Positions 33,156 to 39,955 of a DNA stretch of 64,000 nt are shown here, piece after piece; the stretch's first letter is position 1, and the number at the start of each line of letters is the position of its first letter. The notes under the pieces are model-generated. The model did no database searches and was not told the DNA's origin. It was given only the letters and a program-made list of their open reading frames with translations. The position numbers and the translations under genes were made by a program. Source of the stretch: CAUZIB01 sp963663925 (GTDB lineage Bacteria > Acidobacteriota > Vicinamibacteria > Vicinamibacterales > UBA8438); assembly GCA_965237405.1 (NCBI GenBank), contig OZ250139.1, forward strand, positions 1,426,001 through 1,490,000, written 5' to 3'.

Positions 33156-34340
33156 ATGGTGAATCGACGTCAGTTTGTCTATAGCGCCGCGGTAAGTGTC
33201 GTGGCCCTTGCCCGCGGATCGGCGGCGTTCGCCGCAGAATACGACCTCATCATCAAGGGAGGGCGAGTTATCGATCCGTCCCTTCACGTCAACGCTATCC
33301 TCGACGTGGCGATCGCGGGTAGCCGTATCACGTCGGTCGACACGAACATCGACGCCGACGCTGCGGAGGTGATCGATGCGACCGGCAAGCTGGTCGTACC
33401 TGGGCTCCTCGATGTTCATTCCCACTACGCCCGAGACGACGAGGGACCACGCATCTGCCTGTCCGACGGGGTAACGGGCTGGGTGGATGCGGGATCAGAA
33501 GGGGCGGACCAGATCGACGACATGGTGGCGATAGCCCGGTCGGCACCACAGCCGGCGCGCGTCTTGCTCAACATCGGTCGCGAGGGGATCCTGCCCGACG
33601 GTGACACTCACGATCTCGCGCTCGCCGATGTCGACGCCGCTAAAGCGGCCATCGCACGAAATCGTGACTATGTGATTGGTGTCAAAGCGCGTCTGACCGA
33701 TGGAGTCGCGGTGGACGACGTCGAGGTACTGCGGCGCGCGCAGGAAGTGGCCACGTTCTTCGGTCTGCCGCTGATGATTCACATGGGCCAAACCGCGTCC
33801 CCGTTTTCGTTGCTGGTCGATCAGCTCAAACCGGGCGATATCGTCACCCACATGTTCGCGCCGGCGCCGAACGCCATCATCGATGACAACGGGCGTATCT
33901 TCCCCGCAGTTCTCGCTGCCAGGCGGCGAGGAGTGTGGTTCGACGTCGCCAACGGTCGAACCGGACACCTGCTGTGGGACACATTCGACCGCATCATGCA
34001 AGCCGGATTCTGGCCAGACACGATCTCCACCGATGGCAACACCACGAGCCGAAACGCGGCCAGCGTCATTGATTTCCCCAACGTCATGTCGAAGTTCCTG
34101 AATTTTGGCATGACGATCGATCAGGTGGTGGCTCGTGCCACGCTCAACGCCTCGCGAGTCTACCCACTGTTTCGTGACCGCGGCACCCTCAACGTCGGCG
34201 CGCTCGCCGACGTCGCGGTGCTCGAGCTTCGGGAGGGAACGTTCGAATTCGTCGACAACTACGAGAACCTACGGGTTGGCGGCCAGCGACTGTTCCCGCA
34301 CGAGACCGTCCTCGGGGGGCGGCGTGTGCAGCGGACCTGA
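33156..34340 (+). CDS. Exported amidohydrolase (dihydroorotase/deacetylase-like)
   Basis: 394 residues; GAGAGGGA upstream of the ATG. Tat-type signal (NRRQFVYSAAVSVVALARG). Amidohydrolase fold with the small beta domain DLIIKGGRVIDPSLHVNAIL, metal ligands in GLLDVHSHY, a candidate carboxylated Lys in VIGVKARL, His in LMIHMGQT and VTHMFAPAP, and Asp in ISTDGNTTS. C-terminal LNVGALADVAVLEL and VLGGRRVQRT are typical. Close to the EF_0837/AHD family of amidohydrolase/deacetylases; substrate unknown. One of few plus-strand genes here. TTGACA at 33087-33092 could start its promoter. Confidence 0.88.
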   Translation: MVNRRQFVYSAAVSVVALARGSAAFAAEYDLIIKGGRVIDPSLHVNAILDVAIAGSRITSVDTNIDADAAEVIDATGKLVVPGLLDVHSHYARDDEGPRICLSDGVTGWVDAGSEGADQIDDMVAIARSAPQPARVLLNIGREGILPDGDTHDLALADVDAAKAAIARNRDYVIGVKARLTDGVAVDDVEVLRRAQEVATFFGLPLMIHMGQTASPFSLLVDQLKPGDIVTHMFAPAPNAIIDDNGRIFPAVLAARRRGVWFDVANGRTGHLLWDTFDRIMQAGFWPDTISTDGNTTSRNAASVIDFPNVMSKFLNFGMTIDQVVARATLNASRVYPLFRDRGTLNVGALADVAVLELREGTFEFVDNYENLRVGGQRLFPHETVLGGRRVQRT

Positions 34341-34469
34341 TGGAAACGGTGCGGGAACAGAAACTTTGAAGCGCTGGCTGCCGAATTTCAGGTTCTTGTC
34401 GGCCAAATTAAGGGCCTATGCAGACGCATTGAATCCAAGAACTTTACGATACCGAAGAACGAGATGACT

Positions 34470-34498
34470 AGCCTAGCGCGGGATAGCGCAGGATTCAA
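34470..34498 (-). promoter_or_regulatory. Dispersed promoter repeat (P), orphan copy
   Basis: Minus strand TTGAAT (34493-34498), 17 bp, TAGGCT (34470-34475). The next gene on that side (33156-34340) is on the plus strand, so this promoter would read antisense into it. Confidence 0.55.
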
Positions 34499-34589
34499 CG
34501 ATGGACTACTTAATGATCCCAATACCGACAGGAACAAAACACGGAAGGTTCTAACGGCCGAAATGATAAGAAAATCAGGTTCTACGCTG

Positions 34590-34735
34590 CAATTTCGGTA
34601 GCTTTCCGCAGCCCGTCTATCGCTTTGAGCCACCTGAGCACTTGGTTCCAACTCGGAATGCTGAGGAACGCCACTTTCCTCAGAAATACTTAGGGTTCGC
34701 GCGGGTGTGGGTGTGCGGTATTCCACTAGATCGTC
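34590..34735 (-). repeat. Dispersed repeat, modules A+B
   Basis: Best-preserved B copy (plus: GTAGCTTTCCGCAGCCCGTC, GAGCACTTGGTTCCAACTCG, GAACGCCACTTTCCTCAGAA, ATACTTAGGGTTCGCGCGGG). The minus frame KVAFLSIPSWNQVLRWLKAI is similar to VASLRIPSWNQVLGWLREMD at 44050, which suggests descent from a coding sequence. Confidence 0.6.
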
Positions 34736-34812
34736 CATTTCGCGCTTCGTGAGCGCACCGGGCCACCTGACTAAGGACGGAAAGAGGGCGTCCTTCATTG
34801 CGTGCGTGCATG

Positions 34813-35122
34813 CTACTCCTCAACAGCGACACCAGTCTTCTCAATGGCTCGCAGAAGCACCAGCGCCGCGGTGTGAGCATCTTCGAGTGGAGAGTAGTGC
34901 TAGAACGTGATGCTTAAATGGTCGGCGATGTTGCCCGGCTCGTAGCCTCGCCGGCCAATCTGACCATACAACTTGCGCAGATCGCGCACCCGGACGAGCA
35001 CGTTGTTGTTGGTCGTCATTGGCATCTCGCGTATATCTATCTGACCATACAACTTGCGCAGATCGCGCACCCGGACGAGCACGTTGTTGTTGGTCGTCAT
35101 TGGCATCTCGCGTATATCTATC
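34813..35122 (-). pseudogene. DnaQ-like 3'-5' exonuclease remnant with tandem duplication and amber codon
   Basis: Minus frame: RDLRKLYGQIGRRGYEPGNI, ADHLSITF, TAG (near 34905), then HYSPLEDAHTAALVLLRAIE, KTGVAVEE-stop at 34813. The H.SPLEDA.....LR piece is the last exonuclease motif (ExoIII, HxAxxD) of DEDDh nucleases, with the usual short C-terminal helix. Upstream, a 27-codon unit (81 bp: 34961-35041 and 35042-35122) is exactly duplicated in frame. The catalytic N-terminal half is missing and the next gene ends at 35118. A decayed fragment. Confidence 0.6.
34961..35122. repeat. Perfect 81-bp tandem duplication
   Basis: TGACCATACAACTTGCGCAG... repeats identically at 34961 and 35042, period 81 bp, in frame with the exonuclease remnant (27 residues per unit). 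Confidence 0.9.
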
Positions 35123-35723
35123 TGCCTGAATACGGTTGTGCCCGTCGTGAGACAGACTCGAGCAACACTGGTGAGGCATCATAGTCCTCAAGCGCCACCG
35201 TTCCGCTCTTCATGTCGAAGACGATATCAGTGGCCGCTGAGAACTTTCCTTCACCCTTGCCAGTGCTGTCCAGACGCAGCTCGATTACGGTAAACGGTCT
35301 GATCGATAGCGTATCCGTCATGTCCGTCGGTTTCCAGGGCGCACGACCGTAGGTACCAAGACGCCGATTTGTGACCAGTGTAATATGCTCACCACCGTCG
35401 GACATCTCAATGCGATGGGCATACTTCAGCGAGTAACCGAGCCCACTGCTACTAGGCCACACGTAACCGAGGGTGGGTAGGTCAATAAGCTCACTGAGTT
35501 CGGCGTCTTCACCATCTTCCGTTGCGTGATTCATGATGACGTCGAGTACCGCTCGCCGATCCTCATCGGTGGACCACCGCAGAAGATCAATCGCGAGATC
35601 TTCCCCGGCGGGATCCATGTTCACCGTTGTGGCCGTAAACCTATCGGTTGCCTGAGCGGAAACAGTGGCAACCGTCGCAATAAGAACCATTGCGCATCCA
35701 ACTATACGCTTCACCCACAACAT
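35118..35723 (-). CDS. Exported protein of unknown function
   Basis: 201 residues. Signal peptide (VGCAMVLIATVATVSAQA) and a mature part beginning TDRFTATTVNMDPAGEDLAI, with DLLRWSTDEDRRAVLDVIMN, LGYVWPSSSGLGYSLKYAHR, HITLVTNRRLGTYGRAPWKP, PFTVIELRLDSTGKGEGKFS and MKSGTVALEDYDASPVLLES. I recognise this as a conserved secreted family of Acidobacteria-like genomes but know no function. The C-terminal residues after VLLESVS may be altered by the adjoining duplication. Upstream lies a broken leader ORF and a P promoter (35938-35966). Confidence 0.7.
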   Translation of the reverse strand: MLWVKRIVGCAMVLIATVATVSAQATDRFTATTVNMDPAGEDLAIDLLRWSTDEDRRAVLDVIMNHATEDGEDAELSELIDLPTLGYVWPSSSGLGYSLKYAHRIEMSDGGEHITLVTNRRLGTYGRAPWKPTDMTDTLSIRPFTVIELRLDSTGKGEGKFSAATDIVFDMKSGTVALEDYDASPVLLESVSRRAQPYSGR

Positions 35724-35899
35724 AATTCCTTACCTCTTTGATTTCGGGAGTGCTTCCACAAAACAGCGACTACTGAATCGGCACGCGCTCGGAATTCGGC
35801 CACCTCTGCGGGTATCGGTTCGTGCTGCGTCTAGATCGGAACACTCAGTGTCGTCATGGCAATGGCGACCGCGATAAGACGTGCATAGCGACCGGTCAT
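35711..35899 (-). pseudogene. Remnant secreted peptide with leader similar to the LRR gene and an amber codon
   Basis: ATG at 35899: MTGRYARLIAVAIAMTTLSV, PI, TAG (35831-35833), then TQHEPIPAEVAEFRARADSV... to a TGA at 35711. The first residues MTGRYA, and the DNA around them, match the start of the LRR gene at 53037 (MTGRYAYLTINVARVVFGLA). A signal peptide followed by a nonsense codon at the cleavage region; no family. Confidence 0.4.
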
Positions 35900-35937
35900 G
35901 GGCTCTTCCGACCCCAATAAGAACCGGGGAGGCATCT

Positions 35938-36005
35938 AGTCTACCGCGGGACGCCGAACGGTTCAACGGGGACGGGGGTTACGGCTCACGCGGGGGCACG
36001 ACGTT
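35938..36005 (-). promoter_or_regulatory. Dispersed promoter repeat (P)
   Basis: Minus strand GTGCCCCCGCGTGAGCCGTA, ACCCCCGTCCCCG, TTGAAC (35961-35966), 17 bp, TAGACT (35938-35943); 39 bp before the leader ATG at 35899. 36006-36276 may hold the decayed C-terminus of the next gene. Confidence 0.65.
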
Positions 36006-36276
36006 ACATTCTCGGCCGAAGCGTTAGTTTCGACCGCTCCCCGCCAACACGACCTCTCACTCAGGTATGCCGCGGCTCCCACGGTGTACCGAGTTCAAGT
36101 TCGGCTCCTTGGACCGTGAAACGCATGCTGCGGTCGACGACGCAGCAGCAATGCCTTACCGGCTCTTGCGAGCTGAGCGCCCGCACTGCGACATCAGCGA
36201 CAGCCTGCCTCACAGTAACCCCCAAGCTCGACCAGTGGTGACGACAGGTCCAGCTTTCATCTTCCTTCCGGTGAGC

Positions 36277-36779
36277 TCAGCCTGGCGTAAGACGATCCCA
36301 ATCGAGCCCACTGTCCATAAGATGGTTTTCCCTCTTCTCTTTCACCTTAAGAATAGGCCGCAGTCCGGAGCAGCTAAAGAACCAGCGAACTGGAAAGGGC
36401 ATCCAGTTCCAGGTCTCGCTAACCCCAAGCCTAGAGACCAGCACGAAACGGCGGGTTCGCGGCTCCACTGCTGCATCGATTATCTGGATAAAACCGACAC
36501 CGTCAATGATAGGGCGATCCTTGGGGGGACGCCGGTCGCCGATTGTACAAATGATCGACCCGCAACCAGACACGGCCTCGATACACGAAGCTAGATCGAG
36601 CGCGTCGCCTTCGATGACCGATTGCGCACCGAGATCCGCCGTGCGCTGCCGCGCGCGCGTCAAGACACGCACACCAGTCCTAATTGAACCAAGCACTTGA
36701 CGACGAGTCTTCCAACGCCTCCCGTACCGCCAGCGACGAGCTCGAGTGAGTCGGTCTCCTTGCTGTTACGGCACGACAT
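36277..36779 (-). pseudogene. NAD(P)-binding (NmrA/atypical SDR-like) protein, frameshifted
   Basis: ATG at 36779 opens a frame with a Rossmann loop (LVAGGTGGVGRLVVKCLVQL) that stops within 40 codons. The next frame continues GVRVLTRARQRTADLGAQSV, IEGDALDLASCIEAVSGCGS, VGFIQIIDAAVEPRTRRFVL and LRPILKVKEKRENHLMDSGL, then DWDRLTPG-stop at 36277. The layout matches NAD(P)H-binding SDR_a5-type proteins (usually followed by LRPGGL...). A further frame change may continue to about 36067 (VADVAVRALSSQEPV). One indel near 36690 and probably a second near 36280. Confidence 0.6.
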
Positions 36780-36788
36780 GTCCTTAAC

Positions 36789-36992
36789 GTGACATACACC
36801 GACGTCCATCGCCCGCCGAAAGTTTGTTCTCAGCCGCTGTACGAGGCACTCGCAGAGACCTCGGACGGTTACGCGAGGCCTGAATATCTACCGCACACGC
36901 CTCCCGAGTACCACCAGATAACCGTCGGCTCATATGATCAGATCCTGGTGTGGGACGGGAAGCCGTTCCCCTTGCCTCCTTATCTTCAATAA
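36789..36992 (+). CDS. Hypothetical short protein, possibly a fragment
   Basis: 67 codons from a GTG at 36789, divergent from the NAD(P)-binding pseudogene: PPEYHQITVGSYDQILVWDG, KPFPLPPYLQ. Composition is protein-like, no signal peptide, no ribosome-binding site. It could be the 3' end of a lost gene. Family not recognised. Confidence 0.3.
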   Translation: MTYTDVHRPPKVCSQPLYEALAETSDGYARPEYLPHTPPEYHQITVGSYDQILVWDGKPFPLPPYLQ

Positions 36993-37029
36993 AGCCAGTG
37001 GGTATCAGGCTAGATATGGATGTAAGTAA

Positions 37030-37056
37030 TAATATGATTACAATAAACTCATATTA
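37030..37056. promoter_or_regulatory. Inverted repeat upstream of Hsp20, possible operator
   Basis: TAATATGA (37030-37037) and TCATATTA (37049-37056), perfect 8-bp arms with an 11-bp spacer, ending one base before the -35 of the hsp20 promoter. Position suits a regulator-binding site; it is not a CIRCE sequence. Confidence 0.45.
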
Positions 37057-37057
37057 C

Positions 37058-37086
37058 TTGATATTAACTATGTAACATATTATAAT
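37058..37086 (+). promoter_or_regulatory. Near-consensus sigma70 promoter of Hsp20
   Basis: TTGATA (37058-37063), 17-bp spacer, TATAAT (37081-37086), in an unusually AT-rich stretch (37010-37095); start codon 41 bp downstream. It differs from the GC-rich P repeat used by most genes here. Confidence 0.8.
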
Positions 37087-37127
37087 ATCGATACCTTGAG
37101 AGAGGACAAAAATAAGGAGGTAGAAAG

Positions 37128-37580
37128 ATGTTAAGAATGACTCGCTGGAATCCGTTCGAGGAACTGACCAGCCTGCACAGTGAAATGGAGCGTGTGTTGG
37201 GCCGGTCGTGGGGTGATTACCCGGCCTGGAAGCAGTGGTCCTGGACGCCAGCGACCGACATCTCCTCGGGGAAGAAGGGCTGGACGGTTCGAATGGCGTT
37301 GCCCGGTGTCGATTTGAAGGACGTTCACGTTGATCTCTACCACAACGTGTTGACAGTCATCGGCGAGCGCACGCTGAATGAGAAGAAAACCGAGCCGCAC
37401 GTGTCGGAGATTGCTTATGGCCGGTTCGAACGGAGCTTTACCCTTCCCGAGAACGTCGCCGCCGAGAAGGTGAATGCTAACTTCGAGAACGGGATGCTCG
37501 AGCTGACGCTACCGGTCAGCGAGGCAGCCAAGCCGCGCCGAATCGAAATCGGCAACACCGTGTCGAGGAAAGCGGCCTGA
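37128..37580 (+). CDS. Hsp20/alpha-crystallin small heat-shock protein
   Basis: 150 residues; AAGGAGG eight bases before the ATG. N-terminal RWNPFEELTSLHSEMERVLG is the usual amphipathic start; the alpha-crystallin domain follows (ATDISSGKKGWTVRMALPGV, DLKDVHVDLYHNVLTVIGER, ERSFTLPENVAAEKVNANFE, NGMLELTLPV), with C-terminal KPRRIEIG giving the IxI/V anchor. Holds unfolding proteins in the cytosol. It has its own strong AT-rich promoter and a possible operator. A truncated promoter repeat begins immediately after the stop codon. Confidence 0.95.
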   Translation: MLRMTRWNPFEELTSLHSEMERVLGRSWGDYPAWKQWSWTPATDISSGKKGWTVRMALPGVDLKDVHVDLYHNVLTVIGERTLNEKKTEPHVSEIAYGRFERSFTLPENVAAEKVNANFENGMLELTLPVSEAAKPRRIEIGNTVSRKAA

Positions 37581-37589
37581 CGCGCTGGG

Positions 37590-37630
37590 TGGCGGGCGGT
37601 TCAACGGGGACGGGGTTTACGGTTTACGCG
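37590..37630 (-). repeat. Truncated promoter repeat at the end of hsp20
   Basis: Minus strand GTAAACCCCGTCCCCG, TTGAAC, 17 bp, then GTCAGG from the hsp20 3' end instead of TAGGCT. The repeat is cut exactly at the -10. Confidence 0.55.
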
Positions 37631-38285
37631 GTGTTGGAACGGCATGAGAGATCCTGATTCTTGATCGGGAGAGCACGGACCCCGGCGTCCTGTCGCAGCG
37701 AATATGGCATTGGTGACGGCGGGGGCGATCGGTGGCACACAGGGCTCACCCACCCCACCTAGATGTGTATCGGACCGGATGAAGTCAACGCTGATTCGGG
37801 ATGCATCGGACAGATGAATCATCTGGTGGTCCCGAAAGTCGCTTTCGACGACACGTCCCTGCGCGATGGATATCTCACCAACCATCGCGGCCGATGAACC
37901 GAAGATGATGCCGCCCTCGACCTGTGCCGCAGCGGTATCGGTGTTCACGATATCCCCACAATCCACGACCGCAAAAACAATGCGTACACGGAGTTTCGCG
38001 TCCGAAGTTACGGCCACATGGGCGACCTGGGCAACAATAGAACCAACGATTTCGACGATCGCGATTCCACGTCCTTCACCTTCGGGTAGTGGACCGCCCC
38101 AATCTGCCATGGCGGCGACTCGGTCAAGGGCGGCACGAAAGCGCGGTCGATCGCTCAAGAGCTCGTGTCGGAAGAAATATGGGTTCTTACCTGCAGCATA
38201 GGTCATCTCGCCGATAAACGACTCCTTGAAAAACCCGTGCTGGGAATTCAAAACCGAACGCCACTGACCCAGCCTGATACGGTGG
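37601..38285 (-). pseudogene. Xanthine dehydrogenase-family molybdopterin subunit, C-terminal fragment
   Basis: About 228 codons: HRIRLGQWRSVLNSQHGFFK, ESFIGEMTYAAGKNPYFFRH, GIAIVEIVGSIVAQVAHVAV, RIVFAVVDCGDIVNTDTAAA, QVEGGIIFGSSAAMVGEISI, DTHLGGVGEPCVPPIAPAVT, NAIFAATG. This is the last third of the large subunit of isoquinoline oxidoreductase/xanthine dehydrogenase-type enzymes, including the GVGEP catalytic-Glu loop. The N-terminal 450 or more residues are absent and no start is evident, so it cannot bind the cofactor alone. The 3' end runs into the promoter repeat after hsp20. Confidence 0.75.
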
Positions 38286-38312
38286 GGCGCGTCTCCTTAA
38301 GGACGGGGTCAA

Positions 38313-39659
38313 TTACCCGCCGCTGGTGATTCGATACAACTTCGACTTGGTCCGAATGAACACGCTGCCCTTCGCCACCGCTGGCGTGGCCATCGCAACG
38401 TCGTTGAGAGAGTTCTTACCGAGCAGCTTGAACTCGGGTCCCGCCTGAATCACGTAGGTATCACCCGCCTCGCTCAGCGCGAAGATCTTGCCGTTGTAGG
38501 CCCACGGGGACGCCGCGAAGGCGCTCCCGACTTCAATTCGGGTGCGGCCGTACTGCTCTACACCTGTCCGTGCGTCGTGGCACAGCAGAAACCCGCGGTC
38601 GAGTAGCGTATAGTGATATCCGTCGTACACCAGTCCGGACGTTTGGTAGCTGCCGAGACGTGGCTGCAACCAGGCGACGTAGTCATTGCTGGTCTCACCT
38701 GGTGCGAGCGAGATGTCACCCGAAGCACCAGGCCGCACCGCGAAGACCGGCCGCTGTTGGCTCATTCGGTGGCCCGAGCTGACGTAGAGAAGCCCGTCCT
38801 TGACGAACGGTGAGCCGATCGGTCCGCCCACCGTCATGCCGCCGAGCTCCCACAGCAGGGCGCCATCGAGGTCGTAGGAGCGGACTCGTTGTTCGCCCGC
38901 CGCGACGATCTCGGTGCGTTGGTCGTGCGCCCAGACGATGGGCGTCGACCAGTTCTCGATCTCCGGGCGTTCGGTCCTCCAAACTTCGCCACCTGTCTCG
39001 GTGTCGAAGGCGGCAATGTACGACTCCTCGTTGTTGTCGTTGACAACGTAGAGCCGGTTCCCGTGCAGCGCCGGTGAGCTCGCCACCCCCCAAGGCTGAA
39101 ACCGCTCGAAAACCCCGATCTCGTTCGTCCAGACGAGTTTCCCATCGAGGTCCAGCGCGGCAAGTAGCCCGATCGCGCCGAACGAGACATAGACACGCTT
39201 CCCATCAGTGACCGCCGTTTCTGTTGCGTAGGTGTTGCGGACTTGCCTTGCCATTGGCGGGATTCCGGTGTGCAGCGTGCGCTCCCACCTCACGGAGCCG
39301 GTGTCAACGTCGAGGTCAAACACGACCCATCGAACGGACGCCGTTGTTCGGATTCCGCCGCTCCCATCTGTGGAATCAGGGGACCCTACCTCCGCCGGCT
39401 CCGTCCCCTTGCGCACCGCCGTGGTCACGAAGAGGTGGTCACCCCACACGATGGGCGAGCTCCATCCCAAGCCGGGAATATCTGTGACCCACACGACGTT
39501 CTCAGTCTCGCTCCATCTGTCTGGCAGCGTGGGATCATCTGGCACGACGCCCGCCTCGGAGCCGCGGAACTGCGGCCAATAACGTTCGTCCTCAGTCGAG
39601 CCGGACACCACGCCGAACGCAAGCAGTAGGCACCAACCGATCCCGACGCGTCGCTTCAT
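38313..39659 (-). CDS. Exported PQQ-like beta-propeller protein
   Basis: 448 residues from the ATG at 39659 (GGGAGG eight bases upstream). Signal peptide (VGIGWCLLLAFGVVSGS). Opens YWPQFRGSEAGVVPDDPTLP and carries repeated WD/PQQ-like blades (VFDLDVDTGSVRWERTL, ALDLDGKLVWTNEIGVF, AFDTETGGEVWRTERPEIEN, SYDLDGALLWELGGMTVGGP). This BamB/PQQ-like fold in Planctomycetes and Acidobacteria is periplasmic; a bound PQQ is not certain, since the catalytic residues of true dehydrogenases are absent. Upstream TAGGCT (minus 39679-39684) may be its -10 but no TTGAAC lies at the right distance. Confidence 0.85.
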   Translation of the reverse strand: MKRRVGIGWCLLLAFGVVSGSTEDERYWPQFRGSEAGVVPDDPTLPDRWSETENVVWVTDIPGLGWSSPIVWGDHLFVTTAVRKGTEPAEVGSPDSTDGSGGIRTTASVRWVVFDLDVDTGSVRWERTLHTGIPPMARQVRNTYATETAVTDGKRVYVSFGAIGLLAALDLDGKLVWTNEIGVFERFQPWGVASSPALHGNRLYVVNDNNEESYIAAFDTETGGEVWRTERPEIENWSTPIVWAHDQRTEIVAAGEQRVRSYDLDGALLWELGGMTVGGPIGSPFVKDGLLYVSSGHRMSQQRPVFAVRPGASGDISLAPGETSNDYVAWLQPRLGSYQTSGLVYDGYHYTLLDRGFLLCHDARTGVEQYGRTRIEVGSAFAASPWAYNGKIFALSEAGDTYVIQAGPEFKLLGKNSLNDVAMATPAVAKGSVFIRTKSKLYRITSGG

Positions 39660-39757
39660 AAGCACGCCTCCCGGCGTCAGCCTACAGGATCTCGACCCAT
39701 CGTCTCGCCAGTTTCGCGGACCGAGCCGCCTTCGCCAATGAAGCCAGTAATGTCGTA

Positions 39758-39955
39758 ATGGCCGAGTCGGAAGCCGACGTCGCGCGCCATGAGCTGTCAG
39801 GCGGAGATCGAGGTAATCCTAGCCACCTGGAACAGCCTGGTCTAGACGATCTATGGAACGACCCCGAGGAGGCGTACGTACGCCTGCGGCGGCACCTCGC
39901 CAGCAGCTGTGACGGTCGGGGTCGGCTGGGTTGGAGGGCGGGAACAGCTACGGCG
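39758..39955 (+). CDS. Possible short ORF or N-terminal gene fragment
   Basis: ATG at 39758: MAESEADVARHELSGGDRGN, EQPGLDDLWNDPEEAYVRLR, RHLASS. Acidic, soluble, protein-like for about 55 codons; after that it overlaps the 3' end of the convergent Sel1 gene and looks non-coding. No family. Weak support. Confidence 0.25.

Noticed and set aside
36067..36594. 175-codon plus-strand ORF
   Set aside because: Antisense to the NAD(P)-binding pseudogene, whose minus-strand frame carries the recognisable fold.
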